Source: JABMMZ01 sp044341025 (GTDB taxonomy: Bacteria > Bacteroidota > Bacteroidia > NS11-12g > UBA955). From it: 64,000 bases of DNA. The translations under genes and the position numbers were made by a program. The stretch covers positions 345,632 to 409,631 of the forward strand of contig JBIISM010000001.1 in NCBI GenBank assembly GCA_044341025.1, read 5' to 3'. This document shows, one piece after another, positions 16,249 through 24,400 of the stretch; position 1 is the stretch's first letter, and every line of letters starts with the position of its first letter. A model generated the notes under the pieces. The model had not been told where the DNA came from and made no database searches. It saw only the letters and a list, made by a program, of their open reading frames with translations.

Positions 16249-16896
16249 ATGCACATAGAAGACCACGACCACGATTTTGACGATTCTCACATTGGTACAC
16301 CATTGAGAAATGATGCTTTCGAAAAGACTGATGAGCAAAAAATTGAAATTATTCAAGAACATTTCAAAGCAATAATGGAAACGCTTGGACTTGATTTGAA
16401 CGATGACAGTTTAAATGGGACGCCTAAACGCGTCGCAAAAATGTATGTAAAGGAAATGTTTTGGGGACTCAACCCAGAAAACAAACCGGAGGTTTCCCAT
16501 TTTAAAAACAATTTTAGATACAATGAAATGCTTGTCGAAAAAGACATTCATTTCTATACCAACTGCGAACACCATTTTGTGCCTTTTTTCGGAAATGCAC
16601 ACATTGCCTATATTCCAAATGGTAAAGTAATTGGTTTGTCAAAGCTCAATAGAATTGTCGAATATTTTGCAAAAAGACCTCAAGTTCAAGAACGCATGAC
16701 CATGCAAATCTCAAATGAATTGAAAAAAATTCTAGGTACCGATAATGTCGCCATAATTATTAATGCAAAACATCTTTGTGTTGCAAGTCGCGGTATCAAA
16801 GACAACAGCAGCCATACAACGACCTCTGAATATTCTGGTCGTTTCAATGACCCGGAAACCAGAAACGAGTTGCACCGTTTACTTGCTCTGAAATAG
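16249..16896 (+). CDS. folE: GTP cyclohydrolase I
   Basis: Converts GTP to 7,8-dihydroneopterin triphosphate, the entry to folate, pterin and deazapurine synthesis. The 215-residue protein begins with an acidic, His-rich leader (HIEDHDHDFDD), then shows the family core: GTPKRVAKMYV, the zinc and active-site stretch FYTNCEHHFVPFFG, GLSKLNRIVEYFAKRPQVQER, and AKHLCVASRGIKD with the second zinc Cys. It starts 1 nt after the QueD/PTPS gene, so the two act in sequence and are co-expressed. Confidence 0.97.
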   Translation: MHIEDHDHDFDDSHIGTPLRNDAFEKTDEQKIEIIQEHFKAIMETLGLDLNDDSLNGTPKRVAKMYVKEMFWGLNPENKPEVSHFKNNFRYNEMLVEKDIHFYTNCEHHFVPFFGNAHIAYIPNGKVIGLSKLNRIVEYFAKRPQVQERMTMQISNELKKILGTDNVAIIINAKHLCVASRGIKDNSSHTTTSEYSGRFNDPETRNELHRLLALK

Positions 16897-16920
16897 TTCC
16901 TTTTATTTCCCTATTTTCTT

Positions 16921-16928
16921 TATTTTCG
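16921..16928 (+). promoter_or_regulatory. -7-like box for the M1 peptidase gene
   Basis: TATTTTCG followed by CA, one base off TAnnTTTG; the identical TATTTTCGCA occurs before the PGI/PMI gene at 32381. The ATG follows 19 nt later. Confidence 0.4.
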
Positions 16929-16947
16929 CATCTTACAATCAAATAAT

Positions 16948-19900
16948 ATGAAAAAATTATTATGCATTCTTTTGTTGACGCCTTTCATTCTAAAAGCGGA
17001 TTCCGTATTCCAATATAAAGACTATTGGAAAAATAGAAAACCCAATGCGGCATATTGGCAACAAGACGTGCATTACACCATTCAGGCCAACATTGATGAT
17101 GTGAAAGATGAAATTACTGGAACTGAAACTTTGGTCTATTACAACAACAGCCCAGATGTTTTAAATAAAGTCTATTTTCATTTGTATCAAAACGCCTTTC
17201 AACCAGGAAGCTACGCGCATGCTTTGAATGAAGTAAATGATGAAGAAACAAAATTCGGAAAATATGAAGCCCTCAAAATGGGAACTTTAATTGATGAATT
17301 TAAAATAAATGGACAAGCCGTAACTTATGTAATTGATAATACCATACTAATTGCAAGTCTCGCAAAACCCCTAGCACCCGGTGAATCAATAACCTTTACT
17401 ATAATTTTCAGAACCTTTTGGGACAATGGTACCATGAGAAGACGTTTTAAAACTTTCTCTCCCGATGGAATCAACAAACATTTTGATGGCGTGCATTGGT
17501 ACCCAAGAATTTGTGTTTACGATAGAAAATTTGGTTGGGAAACCGATCAACACCTCGGCAAAGAATTTTATGGCGATTATGGGGTGTTTGATGTGCAGTT
17601 GAATTTTCCATCGAACTATGTCGTTGAAGCTACAGGTTCTCTTCAGAATGAAGCGACAGTGATGCCGGAAGAGCTTCGAAAAAGTTTGGATATTGCCAAC
17701 TATTCTATTGAACAAATTGGGGCCGACGGAAAAACCAAAAGAGTGCCTACCAATTATAAATACAGCATTCCAGCTGGTTTTAGAAAAACATGGATTTACC
17801 ATGCAGAGAATGTGCATGACTTTGCTTTCACCGCTGACCCAACATACAGAATGGCAGAAGTCATTTGGAAAGGTATACGTTGTATTGCATTGGCTCAAGA
17901 ACAAAATGCGCCATACTGGTACCCAACCGCTGCTTTTGTAGCCAAAGTCGTTGAGACCTACAGCACTGATTTTGGAATGTATGGATGGCCGAAGATTGTT
18001 GCAGCAGATGCCCGCGATGGCATGGAATACCCAATGATTACGCTAAATGGCGGAAATTGGCCAGGTCATCAATACGTAATCGCACATGAAGTTGGGCACA
18101 ATTGGTTTTTTGGTATGATTGGAAACAATGAAACCTACAGAGCCATGCTCGATGAAGGATTTACCCAGTTCTTAACCTCCTGGAGCATTAAGCGTTACAA
18201 TAACATTCCAATGCATGCCAATTCTTACGATGAACAATCTGTGTACAATGGATACTTAAACGACGCATTAAATAAAAACGATGAGCCTCTAAATACCCAT
18301 AGTGATGATTTCGGATCTGCAGTTGGTCATGGAGGTGGTTACAGACACGTATATTACAAAACCGCTACCATGTTGTATAATCTTCAATATGTGCTTGGTG
18401 ATACTTTGTTTTTGAGCGCAATGAAGCACTATTTTAACAAATGGAAATTTGCCCACCCGTATCCTGAGGATTTTAGACAAGCAATAATTGAATACAGTAA
18501 AGTTGATTTGAATTGGTTTTTCGATCAATGGATGGAAACGACCAAGTCAATCGACTACAAACTTATTGGTTACCAGAGAATAAAACGAAATTCGAACGAT
18601 GGCAAGTATTATTATCAAATCGCACTTAAACGCAAAGGCGACATGCAAATGCCAATCGATTTAACGGTTAAAGACAAAAGCGATAAAAATTACGAATACC
18701 TCATACCCAATACATATTTTAACAAACAAGAGGGTAGGACTGTGCTCAAAACTTGGAAAGGTTGGGGCTTGCTCAACCAAAAATACTTGGATACAATCGT
18801 ATTGAACAAAAAAATTAAAACCATTGAAATCGATACCACCCATCGTTTGGCTGATATATACCGATTGGATAACCGTATGGAAGGCAATAATTACGCACTG
18901 CCTTCAAAGGTGAGATTAGATAAAGGTATAGCTCAAACGTCTAGCTTTAATTATCAAAACGTGTACCTGCGTCCAGATCTCTGGTTCAATGCCGTTGATG
19001 GAATGAAAATAGGTGTGCACTCACGCATAGAATATGCCAAAGTTAAACATGTACTAGATTTTAATGTTTGGTACAATTCTGGAATTGGCGCAGAAAAAAA
19101 ATACACGACTTCTGTTAGATCCCCACTTTCTTATAGATTGCACTACTCGAATTTACTTGGAAGAGATGCTCATGTATATTGGGATACAAGGTTTTTAGAC
19201 GGTGTTTTTTATGATGATTTAGGATTTAAAAAAACGTTTGGGAAAAACTTTGTAAACATACATTTTAAATCCATCTCGATGGATAGCAATGCGCGTGTTT
19301 ACTGGCCTTCTGCGGCTAGTTTGAATAGAGAATTAAAAAGCAACAGCAGCATCATTATCGATTTCAATAGAAATTACCGCTACAAAAGAGGTAATGGAAT
19401 AATTAAGTCTTCATTGAGAGGCAGCAGTCTAACAAAAGACTACGCTTATGGTTCGTTTAAATTGGAGGTTTTAAACAATACCCATTTTGGAAAATTAGAC
19501 ATTAAAACTAGGTTCTACTTCCAACACATTGAAGGAAGTGCTATTCCAGAAGAGGTGATGTTAAACTTAGCTTCCGCCAATATGGAGGAAATGTTGGAAA
19601 GTAAATTCACCCGTTCACGCGGCTGGATTCCTCAGGAATACTTAGGGTATGGCAGCAGTACAAACCATTTTCAAATTGGTGGTGGGCTCAACTTACGCGG
19701 TTATGCAGGATATTTAGCGCCTGTTACCAAAGACAATTTAATTTACCAACTATACAAAGGCAATGGTGGTGTTTCTGCTTCTGTTGAAATAGACTTCGAC
19801 CGTTTTGTGAAATTTGCACCTAAAATTACAAGGAATTGGTTAAAAATGGATGCTTATGCGTTTGCAGATGCAGGCATTCTTTACAATAGCAACTTGATGA

Positions 19901-20094
19901 CCACTGTCCAATCTCCATTAAGAATGGATGCTGGTATTGGCACTTGTTTGACCATTTCCAAATGGGGGAAACGCAATCTAATACAGCCATTTACCTTGAG
20001 ATTTGATATGCCTTTTGTGTTAAATACAGCGCCATATTCAGATAAAGGATTTGTGCAAAGTAGATGGTTGTTTGGAATTGGAAGAAGCTTTTAA
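16948..20094 (+). CDS. M1 metallopeptidase fused to an Omp85-like outer-membrane barrel
   Basis: A 1048-residue protein with a signal peptide (MKKLLCILLLTPFILKA). The first half is an M1 aminopeptidase: zinc site HEVGH at 380-384, third ligand Glu403 in MLDEGFTQF, and a degenerate GAMEN-like motif at DGMEYP. From about residue 680 the sequence turns into alternating polar/hydrophobic strands of a membrane barrel. Near the end it has GGGLNLRGYAGY, a YAFADAGILY strand, LRMDAGIGTCLTI and a terminal aromatic RSF. This pattern resembles the Omp85/surface-antigen barrel (RG[YF] strand, DAG strand, terminal Phe). I infer a peptidase anchored to the outer membrane. The 65-residue gene follows after 6 nt. 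Confidence 0.88.
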   Translation: MKKLLCILLLTPFILKADSVFQYKDYWKNRKPNAAYWQQDVHYTIQANIDDVKDEITGTETLVYYNNSPDVLNKVYFHLYQNAFQPGSYAHALNEVNDEETKFGKYEALKMGTLIDEFKINGQAVTYVIDNTILIASLAKPLAPGESITFTIIFRTFWDNGTMRRRFKTFSPDGINKHFDGVHWYPRICVYDRKFGWETDQHLGKEFYGDYGVFDVQLNFPSNYVVEATGSLQNEATVMPEELRKSLDIANYSIEQIGADGKTKRVPTNYKYSIPAGFRKTWIYHAENVHDFAFTADPTYRMAEVIWKGIRCIALAQEQNAPYWYPTAAFVAKVVETYSTDFGMYGWPKIVAADARDGMEYPMITLNGGNWPGHQYVIAHEVGHNWFFGMIGNNETYRAMLDEGFTQFLTSWSIKRYNNIPMHANSYDEQSVYNGYLNDALNKNDEPLNTHSDDFGSAVGHGGGYRHVYYKTATMLYNLQYVLGDTLFLSAMKHYFNKWKFAHPYPEDFRQAIIEYSKVDLNWFFDQWMETTKSIDYKLIGYQRIKRNSNDGKYYYQIALKRKGDMQMPIDLTVKDKSDKNYEYLIPNTYFNKQEGRTVLKTWKGWGLLNQKYLDTIVLNKKIKTIEIDTTHRLADIYRLDNRMEGNNYALPSKVRLDKGIAQTSSFNYQNVYLRPDLWFNAVDGMKIGVHSRIEYAKVKHVLDFNVWYNSGIGAEKKYTTSVRSPLSYRLHYSNLLGRDAHVYWDTRFLDGVFYDDLGFKKTFGKNFVNIHFKSISMDSNARVYWPSAASLNRELKSNSSIIIDFNRNYRYKRGNGIIKSSLRGSSLTKDYAYGSFKLEVLNNTHFGKLDIKTRFYFQHIEGSAIPEEVMLNLASANMEEMLESKFTRSRGWIPQEYLGYGSSTNHFQIGGGLNLRGYAGYLAPVTKDNLIYQLYKGNGGVSASVEIDFDRFVKFAPKITRNWLKMDAYAFADAGILYNSNLMTTVQSPLRMDAGIGTCLTISKWGKRNLIQPFTLRFDMPFVLNTAPYSDKGFVQSRWLFGIGRSF

Positions 20095-20100
20095 TCCATT

Positions 20101-20298
20101 ATGAAAAATCAATTTATTAAGCTTGGAGTTCTGATTGGGTTTTTTACTTTATTTGTGGGCTCTGCTTTGTTTATGTATGTAAAATTCATACACAACAAAC
20201 CTAAAATTAAAATTATTGCACCCAAAACAGAGGTTGATCCAATAAAGTTCGATAGTTTGTTGTATGAAAAGAACAAAAACAAACAGCTGCCTCAGTAA
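20101..20298 (+). CDS. Small single-span membrane protein
   Basis: A 65-residue protein with one membrane segment (LGVLIGFFTLFVGSALFMYV) and a basic tail followed by an acidic end. It starts 6 nt after the stop of the M1-barrel gene with an ATG, so it is very likely co-transcribed. I recognise no family. It could be a partner of the peptidase, but only position suggests that. Confidence 0.6.
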   Translation: MKNQFIKLGVLIGFFTLFVGSALFMYVKFIHNKPKIKIIAPKTEVDPIKFDSLLYEKNKNKQLPQ

Positions 20299-20306
20299 GT
20301 ATTTTT

Positions 20307-21329
20307 TTATTCTGTAATTCCTTTTTTGTTCAGCGCCTTCTGGTAACGTTTGGCATTTTGCAAGTGCACATTGTAGTCCTTTGCAAAATTGTGGTATCCA
20401 CTAAAATCTTCTTTGGCACACATAAATAAATAGGCGTGTTTTGTGGCATTTAAAACGCAATCAATAGATTGCTTTGATGCGATGCATATTGGTCCTGGGG
20501 GCAACCCTTTATTTATGTATGTATTGTATGGAGATTCTATGCTTAAATGTGTTTTTAATACCCTTCTTAAGCCCGGCTCATTTAACGCAAATTTAATGGT
20601 AGGGTCGGCTTGCAATGGCATGCCTATCTGCAAACGGTTTAAATACAAGCCGGCAACGACAGGCATTTCATCGGTTTTATTGGTTTCCTTGGAAACAATA
20701 CTGGCTAATATTGAAACTTCAATGGTTGATAATCCAAGTGCTTTTGCTTTTTCCCTGCGTTCAGCATTCCAATATTTCTGATATTCTAATGCCATTTTAA
20801 CAATTAATTCGTCTGCTTCTGTGTGCCAATATAAATTGTAGGTATCAGGCAAAACCATAGCGTATATGGCTTCTTTTATAAAGCCATATTTTTGGCAAAA
20901 TGCTGTGTCATTGAGGATTTTATAAAAGTCGCTGCTGTCACCTTCTAACTTTTCGCCACAAAGGGCTGCTAATTTTTCCAAACTGATTAATGGTCTTATA
21001 ACCAAATTGACCGTTTTCATTTTCCCTTCTCTAAAAATCTTTGCTAATTCAATAAGATTCATGCTAGGATTAACCGTGTATCTTCCTGCTTTTACCCATC
21101 TGTTTAAATTTATTCGCTCAGATATTTTTTCAAAAATGAATGGAAATTTCAATCCATAATTTGATTCTAATTTTTTGCTAATAGATTCAATGTTGTCTGC
21201 ACTGTCAATAAATACATAACTTTCTTTACCGATACTTAGCGCAGGCGATTTGTATACATAAAGGCCAAACAAACTTAACAACAATAAGCTCGAGACAATA
21301 ACAATTAAGACAGATTTAATAAGCTTCAT
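20307..21329 (-). CDS. mltG: Endolytic peptidoglycan transglycosylase MltG
   Basis: A 340-residue inner-membrane protein with an N-terminal membrane segment (about 5-27), a LysM-like part, and the YceG catalytic core. The catalytic Glu lies in ILASIVSKETNKTDEMP, followed by VVAGLYLNRL, MPLQADPTIKF, and SPYNTYINKGLPPGPICIAS. It cleaves nascent glycan strands and sets their length. The ATG at 21329 is supported by the -7 box TAAGTTTG 8 nt upstream. It is convergent with the small membrane gene and divergent from rfbC. Confidence 0.93.
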   Translation of the reverse strand: MKLIKSVLIVIVSSLLLLSLFGLYVYKSPALSIGKESYVFIDSADNIESISKKLESNYGLKFPFIFEKISERINLNRWVKAGRYTVNPSMNLIELAKIFREGKMKTVNLVIRPLISLEKLAALCGEKLEGDSSDFYKILNDTAFCQKYGFIKEAIYAMVLPDTYNLYWHTEADELIVKMALEYQKYWNAERREKAKALGLSTIEVSILASIVSKETNKTDEMPVVAGLYLNRLQIGMPLQADPTIKFALNEPGLRRVLKTHLSIESPYNTYINKGLPPGPICIASKQSIDCVLNATKHAYLFMCAKEDFSGYHNFAKDYNVHLQNAKRYQKALNKKGITE

Positions 21330-21337
21330 TTCTTATG

Positions 21338-21345
21338 CAAACTTA
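21338..21345 (-). promoter_or_regulatory. -7 promoter box for mltG
   Basis: TAAGTTTG on the minus strand, an exact TAnnTTTG match, 8 nt before the ATG. Confidence 0.5.
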
Positions 21346-21426
21346 CTTTTTATTCTTCAAAACTTGAAGTCAAATTCTTGTGGATGACTATTTTAAATCT
21401 TGGTTTAAATTCTAATATTAAGCCCT

Positions 21427-21434
21427 TATTTTTG
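21427..21434 (+). promoter_or_regulatory. -7 promoter box for rfbC
   Basis: TATTTTTG, an exact match. The rfbC ATG at 21438 lies only 3 nt after it, predicting a leaderless or nearly leaderless mRNA. Confidence 0.6.
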
Positions 21435-21437
21435 CAT

Positions 21438-21980
21438 ATGGAATTGATTGAAACGGGTTTTAAAGGGTTGCTATTAATTAAACCCAAAGTTTTTATAGAT
21501 GAAAGAGGCTATTTTTTCGAATCATTTAATCAAGAAAAGTTTGAATCGATAGGTATTAAAGAGAAATTCACCCAAGACAATCAATCGCTTTCAAATAAAG
21601 GTATTGTGAGAGGCTTGCATTTTCAAGCACCACCTCATGCACAAGGTAAATTGGTAAGGGTTATTAAAGGGGGCGTGCAGGATGTCGTTGTAGACATTCG
21701 AAAAAACTCATTGACTTATGGTAAAAGTTATTCTGTCGAATTGAGTGAAGAAAATTTCTTAATGCTATTCATCCCACCGGGTTTTGCTCATGGTTTTGCA
21801 ACTTTAGAAGACCATACAATTTTTTCTTATAAATGCACAGATACATACCATCCAGAATCTGAGGGTGGCTTGGCCTGGGACGATCGCGAATTTGCTATTG
21901 ATTGGGCTGTAAGTGCTCCAATTTTGTCTGAAAAGGACAAAAAATATCAAGCATTCAGCTTATTTGTTTCTCCATTTTAA
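21438..21980 (+). CDS. rfbC: dTDP-4-dehydrorhamnose 3,5-epimerase
   Basis: A 180-residue cupin enzyme of dTDP-L-rhamnose synthesis. The family pattern is clear: FIDERGYFFESFN, FTQDNQSLS, the catalytic VRGLHFQAPPHAQGKLVRV, VVDIRKNS, FIPPGFAHGF, and YKCTDTYHPESEGGLAWDD. It supplies rhamnose for surface polysaccharide. The other three rfb genes are not in the window. The ATG at 21438 follows directly after the promoter box, so a longer TTG-started version is rejected. Confidence 0.95.
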   Translation: MELIETGFKGLLLIKPKVFIDERGYFFESFNQEKFESIGIKEKFTQDNQSLSNKGIVRGLHFQAPPHAQGKLVRVIKGGVQDVVVDIRKNSLTYGKSYSVELSEENFLMLFIPPGFAHGFATLEDHTIFSYKCTDTYHPESEGGLAWDDREFAIDWAVSAPILSEKDKKYQAFSLFVSPF

Positions 21981-21996
21981 TTAACGTTTGACAACT

Positions 21997-22068
21997 TCAG
22001 CTTGTTTTTTTGGGATAAACGTTAAAGGTTATTGATATTAGTATTAGAAGGAAGGATAATTGTTTCAT
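21997..22068 (-). CDS. Possible 23-residue signal-peptide-like small ORF
   Basis: MKQLSFLLILISITFNVYPKKTS looks like a complete signal peptide followed by a few residues and a stop, so written in parts: MKQLSFLLILIS then ITFNVYPKKTS. A TATCTTTA sequence lies upstream. It may be a tiny secreted peptide or the leftover start of a lost gene. Confidence 0.2.
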   Translation of the reverse strand: MKQLSFLLILISITFNVYPKKTS

Positions 22069-22194
22069 GGTCTTAAGTAAAGATACTTTTTTATAAATAT
22101 ATTTTGATATCTCTAGTTTAAATTCTATCATTGCTGCGCTTAATTGGCGTACATTTAAATTTTTAAAACAAGCCAATAAAAAATAAACAATAGT

Positions 22195-22572
22195 ATGAAA
22201 CAACCATATTTCATTTTAAAATGGATTCCAGAATTTTATTTTATTATGGTTTCTGTTTTATGGTTTTACCATTCAATAAATATTGAACACAGCAACAGTG
22301 TTAATTTTCCTGCTGTTATTCTCATCATTTTGTTTCACATGCAATTGTTTCTGAACGATTTAAAATTTGGTAAAGTTCTGGCTGGAATTGTTGCAATTGC
22401 CACTATCGTTTTATTGGTTCTTTTGTCACAAAGAATTATTAATTCACTCAAATTTGATTATGATTCACAAATATTCATCTTAGGACTCGGAAACCTGGTG
22501 ATTGTAAATATAATTATGGCAACATTGATGTTCCGAAGATACAAAAGGACGGAAGATTCTCTACCGTTGTAG
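22195..22572 (+). CDS. Small multi-spanning membrane protein
   Basis: A 125-residue protein with four predicted membrane segments (about 10-26, 37-52, 60-78, 91-112) and a basic, polar end (FRRYKRTEDSLPL). No family is recognised. The ATG is at 22195. It converges on gatB, whose stop is 6 nt away. Confidence 0.65.
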   Translation: MKQPYFILKWIPEFYFIMVSVLWFYHSINIEHSNSVNFPAVILIILFHMQLFLNDLKFGKVLAGIVAIATIVLLVLLSQRIINSLKFDYDSQIFILGLGNLVIVNIIMATLMFRRYKRTEDSLPL

Positions 22573-22578
22573 GTTTAA

Positions 22579-24018
22579 TTACAATTCAAGAGCATCTGCA
22601 ACGGCTTTGTTGAGTGCTTTTGGATCTGCTTTGCCTTTGCTTAATTTCATCGCTTCTCCAATAAACAGACCTAATAGGCCTTTCTTTCCTGTTTTGTATT
22701 CTGCAATTTTATCAGGGTATTTCGACAAAGCTTCTTTTACCACAGAATCAATTAAATTGCTGTCATTTGACTGAATAATATTTAAAATTTCAGCAATTTC
22801 AAGTGGCGTTTTCTCAGGGTGCTTTAACATCATTGGGAACACTTGTTGAGATGCCGCAGTATTGCTTAATAGTCCTTCGTCGATTAAAGCAATCAGCGCA
22901 GACAATGATTCCGGTTTTAATTTGAAATCATCTATCTCGCTTGCTGTTTCGTTTAAAAAGGACTTAACACTTCCAAGAACCCAATTGGCTGCTGCTTTGT
23001 AGTTTTTACAAAACTTACTTAATTCAATATAATATAAAGCCGTTTGCTTATCGTCGGTTATTGTTTGAGCATCGTATTCAGACAATCCAAATTCATTTCT
23101 GAATTTTAAGTACATTTCTTCCGGAAGTTGTGGAAGATTCACTTTTATTTGATTTAAAAATTCATCTGTAATTAGAAAAGGGGGTAGGTCTGGTTCCGGA
23201 AAATACCTGTAATCATTAGCAGCCTCCTTACTTCTCATGCTGAAAGTATTGCCTTTTAAGGCATTAAAACCTCTGGTTTCGGATACAATTTCTTCACCCT
23301 TGGTCTTCATCTCCGTTTGACGTATAATTTCACTCTCAATGGCTCTTCTAACATTGCTTATTGAGTTCATGTTTTTAACCTCTACTTTAGTTCCAAAAGC
23401 AGTAGTTCCAGTTTCTCTAATAGATATATTGGCATCACAGCGCATTGAACCTTCCTCCATGTTTCCATCACAAATCCCCAAATAGCGGACTAATTTCCTA
23501 ACTTCACTTACGTATTCGTATGCCTCTTCACTGCTTCTTATTTCGGGCTCACTTACTATCTCGATTAAGGGAACACCGGCGCGGTTATAGTCAACCAAAG
23601 TATCATATAAGTCCTGGTCGTGCATGCTCTTACCGCTATCTTCTTCCATATGGATTCTGGTTAATCCAATTTGTTTTTCTAAGCCGTCTTTTAATTTTAT
23701 TTTAACAAATCCGCCTGTGCATATTGGTGTTTTGTCTTGGGTTATTTGGTAACCTTTTGGCAAATCTGCATAGAAGTAATTTTTACGGTCAAATTGGTTG
23801 TAACGGGTAATGTTGCAATTCAATGCTAATCCCATCTTAATGGCCTGTTCAATGACGCTTATATTGTGTTTAGGCAATGTTCCTGGATGCGCAATGGTAA
23901 TTGGACTCACTTGTGTGTTAGGCAAACCCCCGTATTCAGTATTGTCGCCACAGTATGCTTTACTTTTACTAAGCAATTGCACGTGAATTTCTAAGCCGAT
24001 TACTACTTCGTATGTCAT
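22579..24018 (-). CDS. gatB: Asp-tRNA(Asn)/Glu-tRNA(Gln) amidotransferase subunit B
   Basis: A 479-residue subunit of the GatCAB complex that corrects misacylated Glu-tRNA(Gln) or Asp-tRNA(Asn). The family core is visible from the start: EVVIGLEIHVQLLSKSKAYC, FDRKNYFYADLPKGYQI, NRAGVPLIEIVSEPEIRS, GSMRCDANIS, and KNMNSISNVRRAIESE. YRYFPEPDLPPF follows, and the C-terminal YqeY-like tRNA-binding domain ends the protein. Length is normal. gatA and gatC are not here. A TAATTTTG box lies 14 nt upstream. Confidence 0.97.
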   Translation of the reverse strand: MTYEVVIGLEIHVQLLSKSKAYCGDNTEYGGLPNTQVSPITIAHPGTLPKHNISVIEQAIKMGLALNCNITRYNQFDRKNYFYADLPKGYQITQDKTPICTGGFVKIKLKDGLEKQIGLTRIHMEEDSGKSMHDQDLYDTLVDYNRAGVPLIEIVSEPEIRSSEEAYEYVSEVRKLVRYLGICDGNMEEGSMRCDANISIRETGTTAFGTKVEVKNMNSISNVRRAIESEIIRQTEMKTKGEEIVSETRGFNALKGNTFSMRSKEAANDYRYFPEPDLPPFLITDEFLNQIKVNLPQLPEEMYLKFRNEFGLSEYDAQTITDDKQTALYYIELSKFCKNYKAAANWVLGSVKSFLNETASEIDDFKLKPESLSALIALIDEGLLSNTAASQQVFPMMLKHPEKTPLEIAEILNIIQSNDSNLIDSVVKEALSKYPDKIAEYKTGKKGLLGLFIGEAMKLSKGKADPKALNKAVADALEL

Positions 24019-24032
24019 ATAAAAAAGGAGAG

Positions 24033-24040
24033 CAAAATTA
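24033..24040 (-). promoter_or_regulatory. -7 promoter box for gatB
   Basis: TAATTTTG on the minus strand, an exact match, located between mazG and gatB. It suggests gatB has its own promoter although it follows trxB-mazG on the same strand. Confidence 0.5.
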
Positions 24041-24056
24041 AGGATTAAACATCAAT

Positions 24057-24398
24057 CTATTGGGACAATTTTTCGTTGTTTTGATGTCGGTCAAAATCAC
24101 GCGATGTTTTTTTTTCCATGTTCTGTTTAAAGGCTTCTGTTAAATTAACCCCGGTTTGATTTGCCAAACAAATTAAAACCCAAAGGACGTCAGCCATTTC
24201 ATCTGATAAGTTGCTTGATTTATCTGTCGATTTACTCGATTGTTCACCATAGGTTCTGGCCATTATTCTGGCCAATTCACCAACTTCTTCCATTAAAATA
24301 GCCGTATTGGTCAATTCATTGAAATATCTTACGCCTATGGTTTTTATCCAAAGGTCAACCTCAGATTGCGCTTGTTGCAATGTTAGTTCTTGAGACAT
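24057..24398 (-). CDS. MazG-like nucleotide pyrophosphohydrolase
   Basis: A 113-residue all-alpha NTP-pyrophosphohydrolase of the MazG-like type. The metal-binding pattern is ILMEEVGELARIMARTYGE (ExxE) followed by SDEMADVLWVLICLANQTGV (ExxD). It likely hydrolyses (d)NTPs to monophosphates as house-cleaning. The ATG at 24398 comes 2 nt after the trxB stop, so the two form an operon. Confidence 0.85.
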   Translation of the reverse strand: MSQELTLQQAQSEVDLWIKTIGVRYFNELTNTAILMEEVGELARIMARTYGEQSSKSTDKSSNLSDEMADVLWVLICLANQTGVNLTEAFKQNMEKKTSRDFDRHQNNEKLSQ

Positions 24399-24400
24399 TA

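Noticed and set aside
17386..17904. 172-codon open frame antisense to the M1-barrel gene
   Set aside because: Lies wholly opposite a clear gene, has no promoter box or recognisable domain, and its composition is that of an antisense shadow.
22565..22583. TTGTA/TACAA pairing between the small membrane gene and gatB
   Set aside because: Five-base stem only, within coding ends; likely chance.
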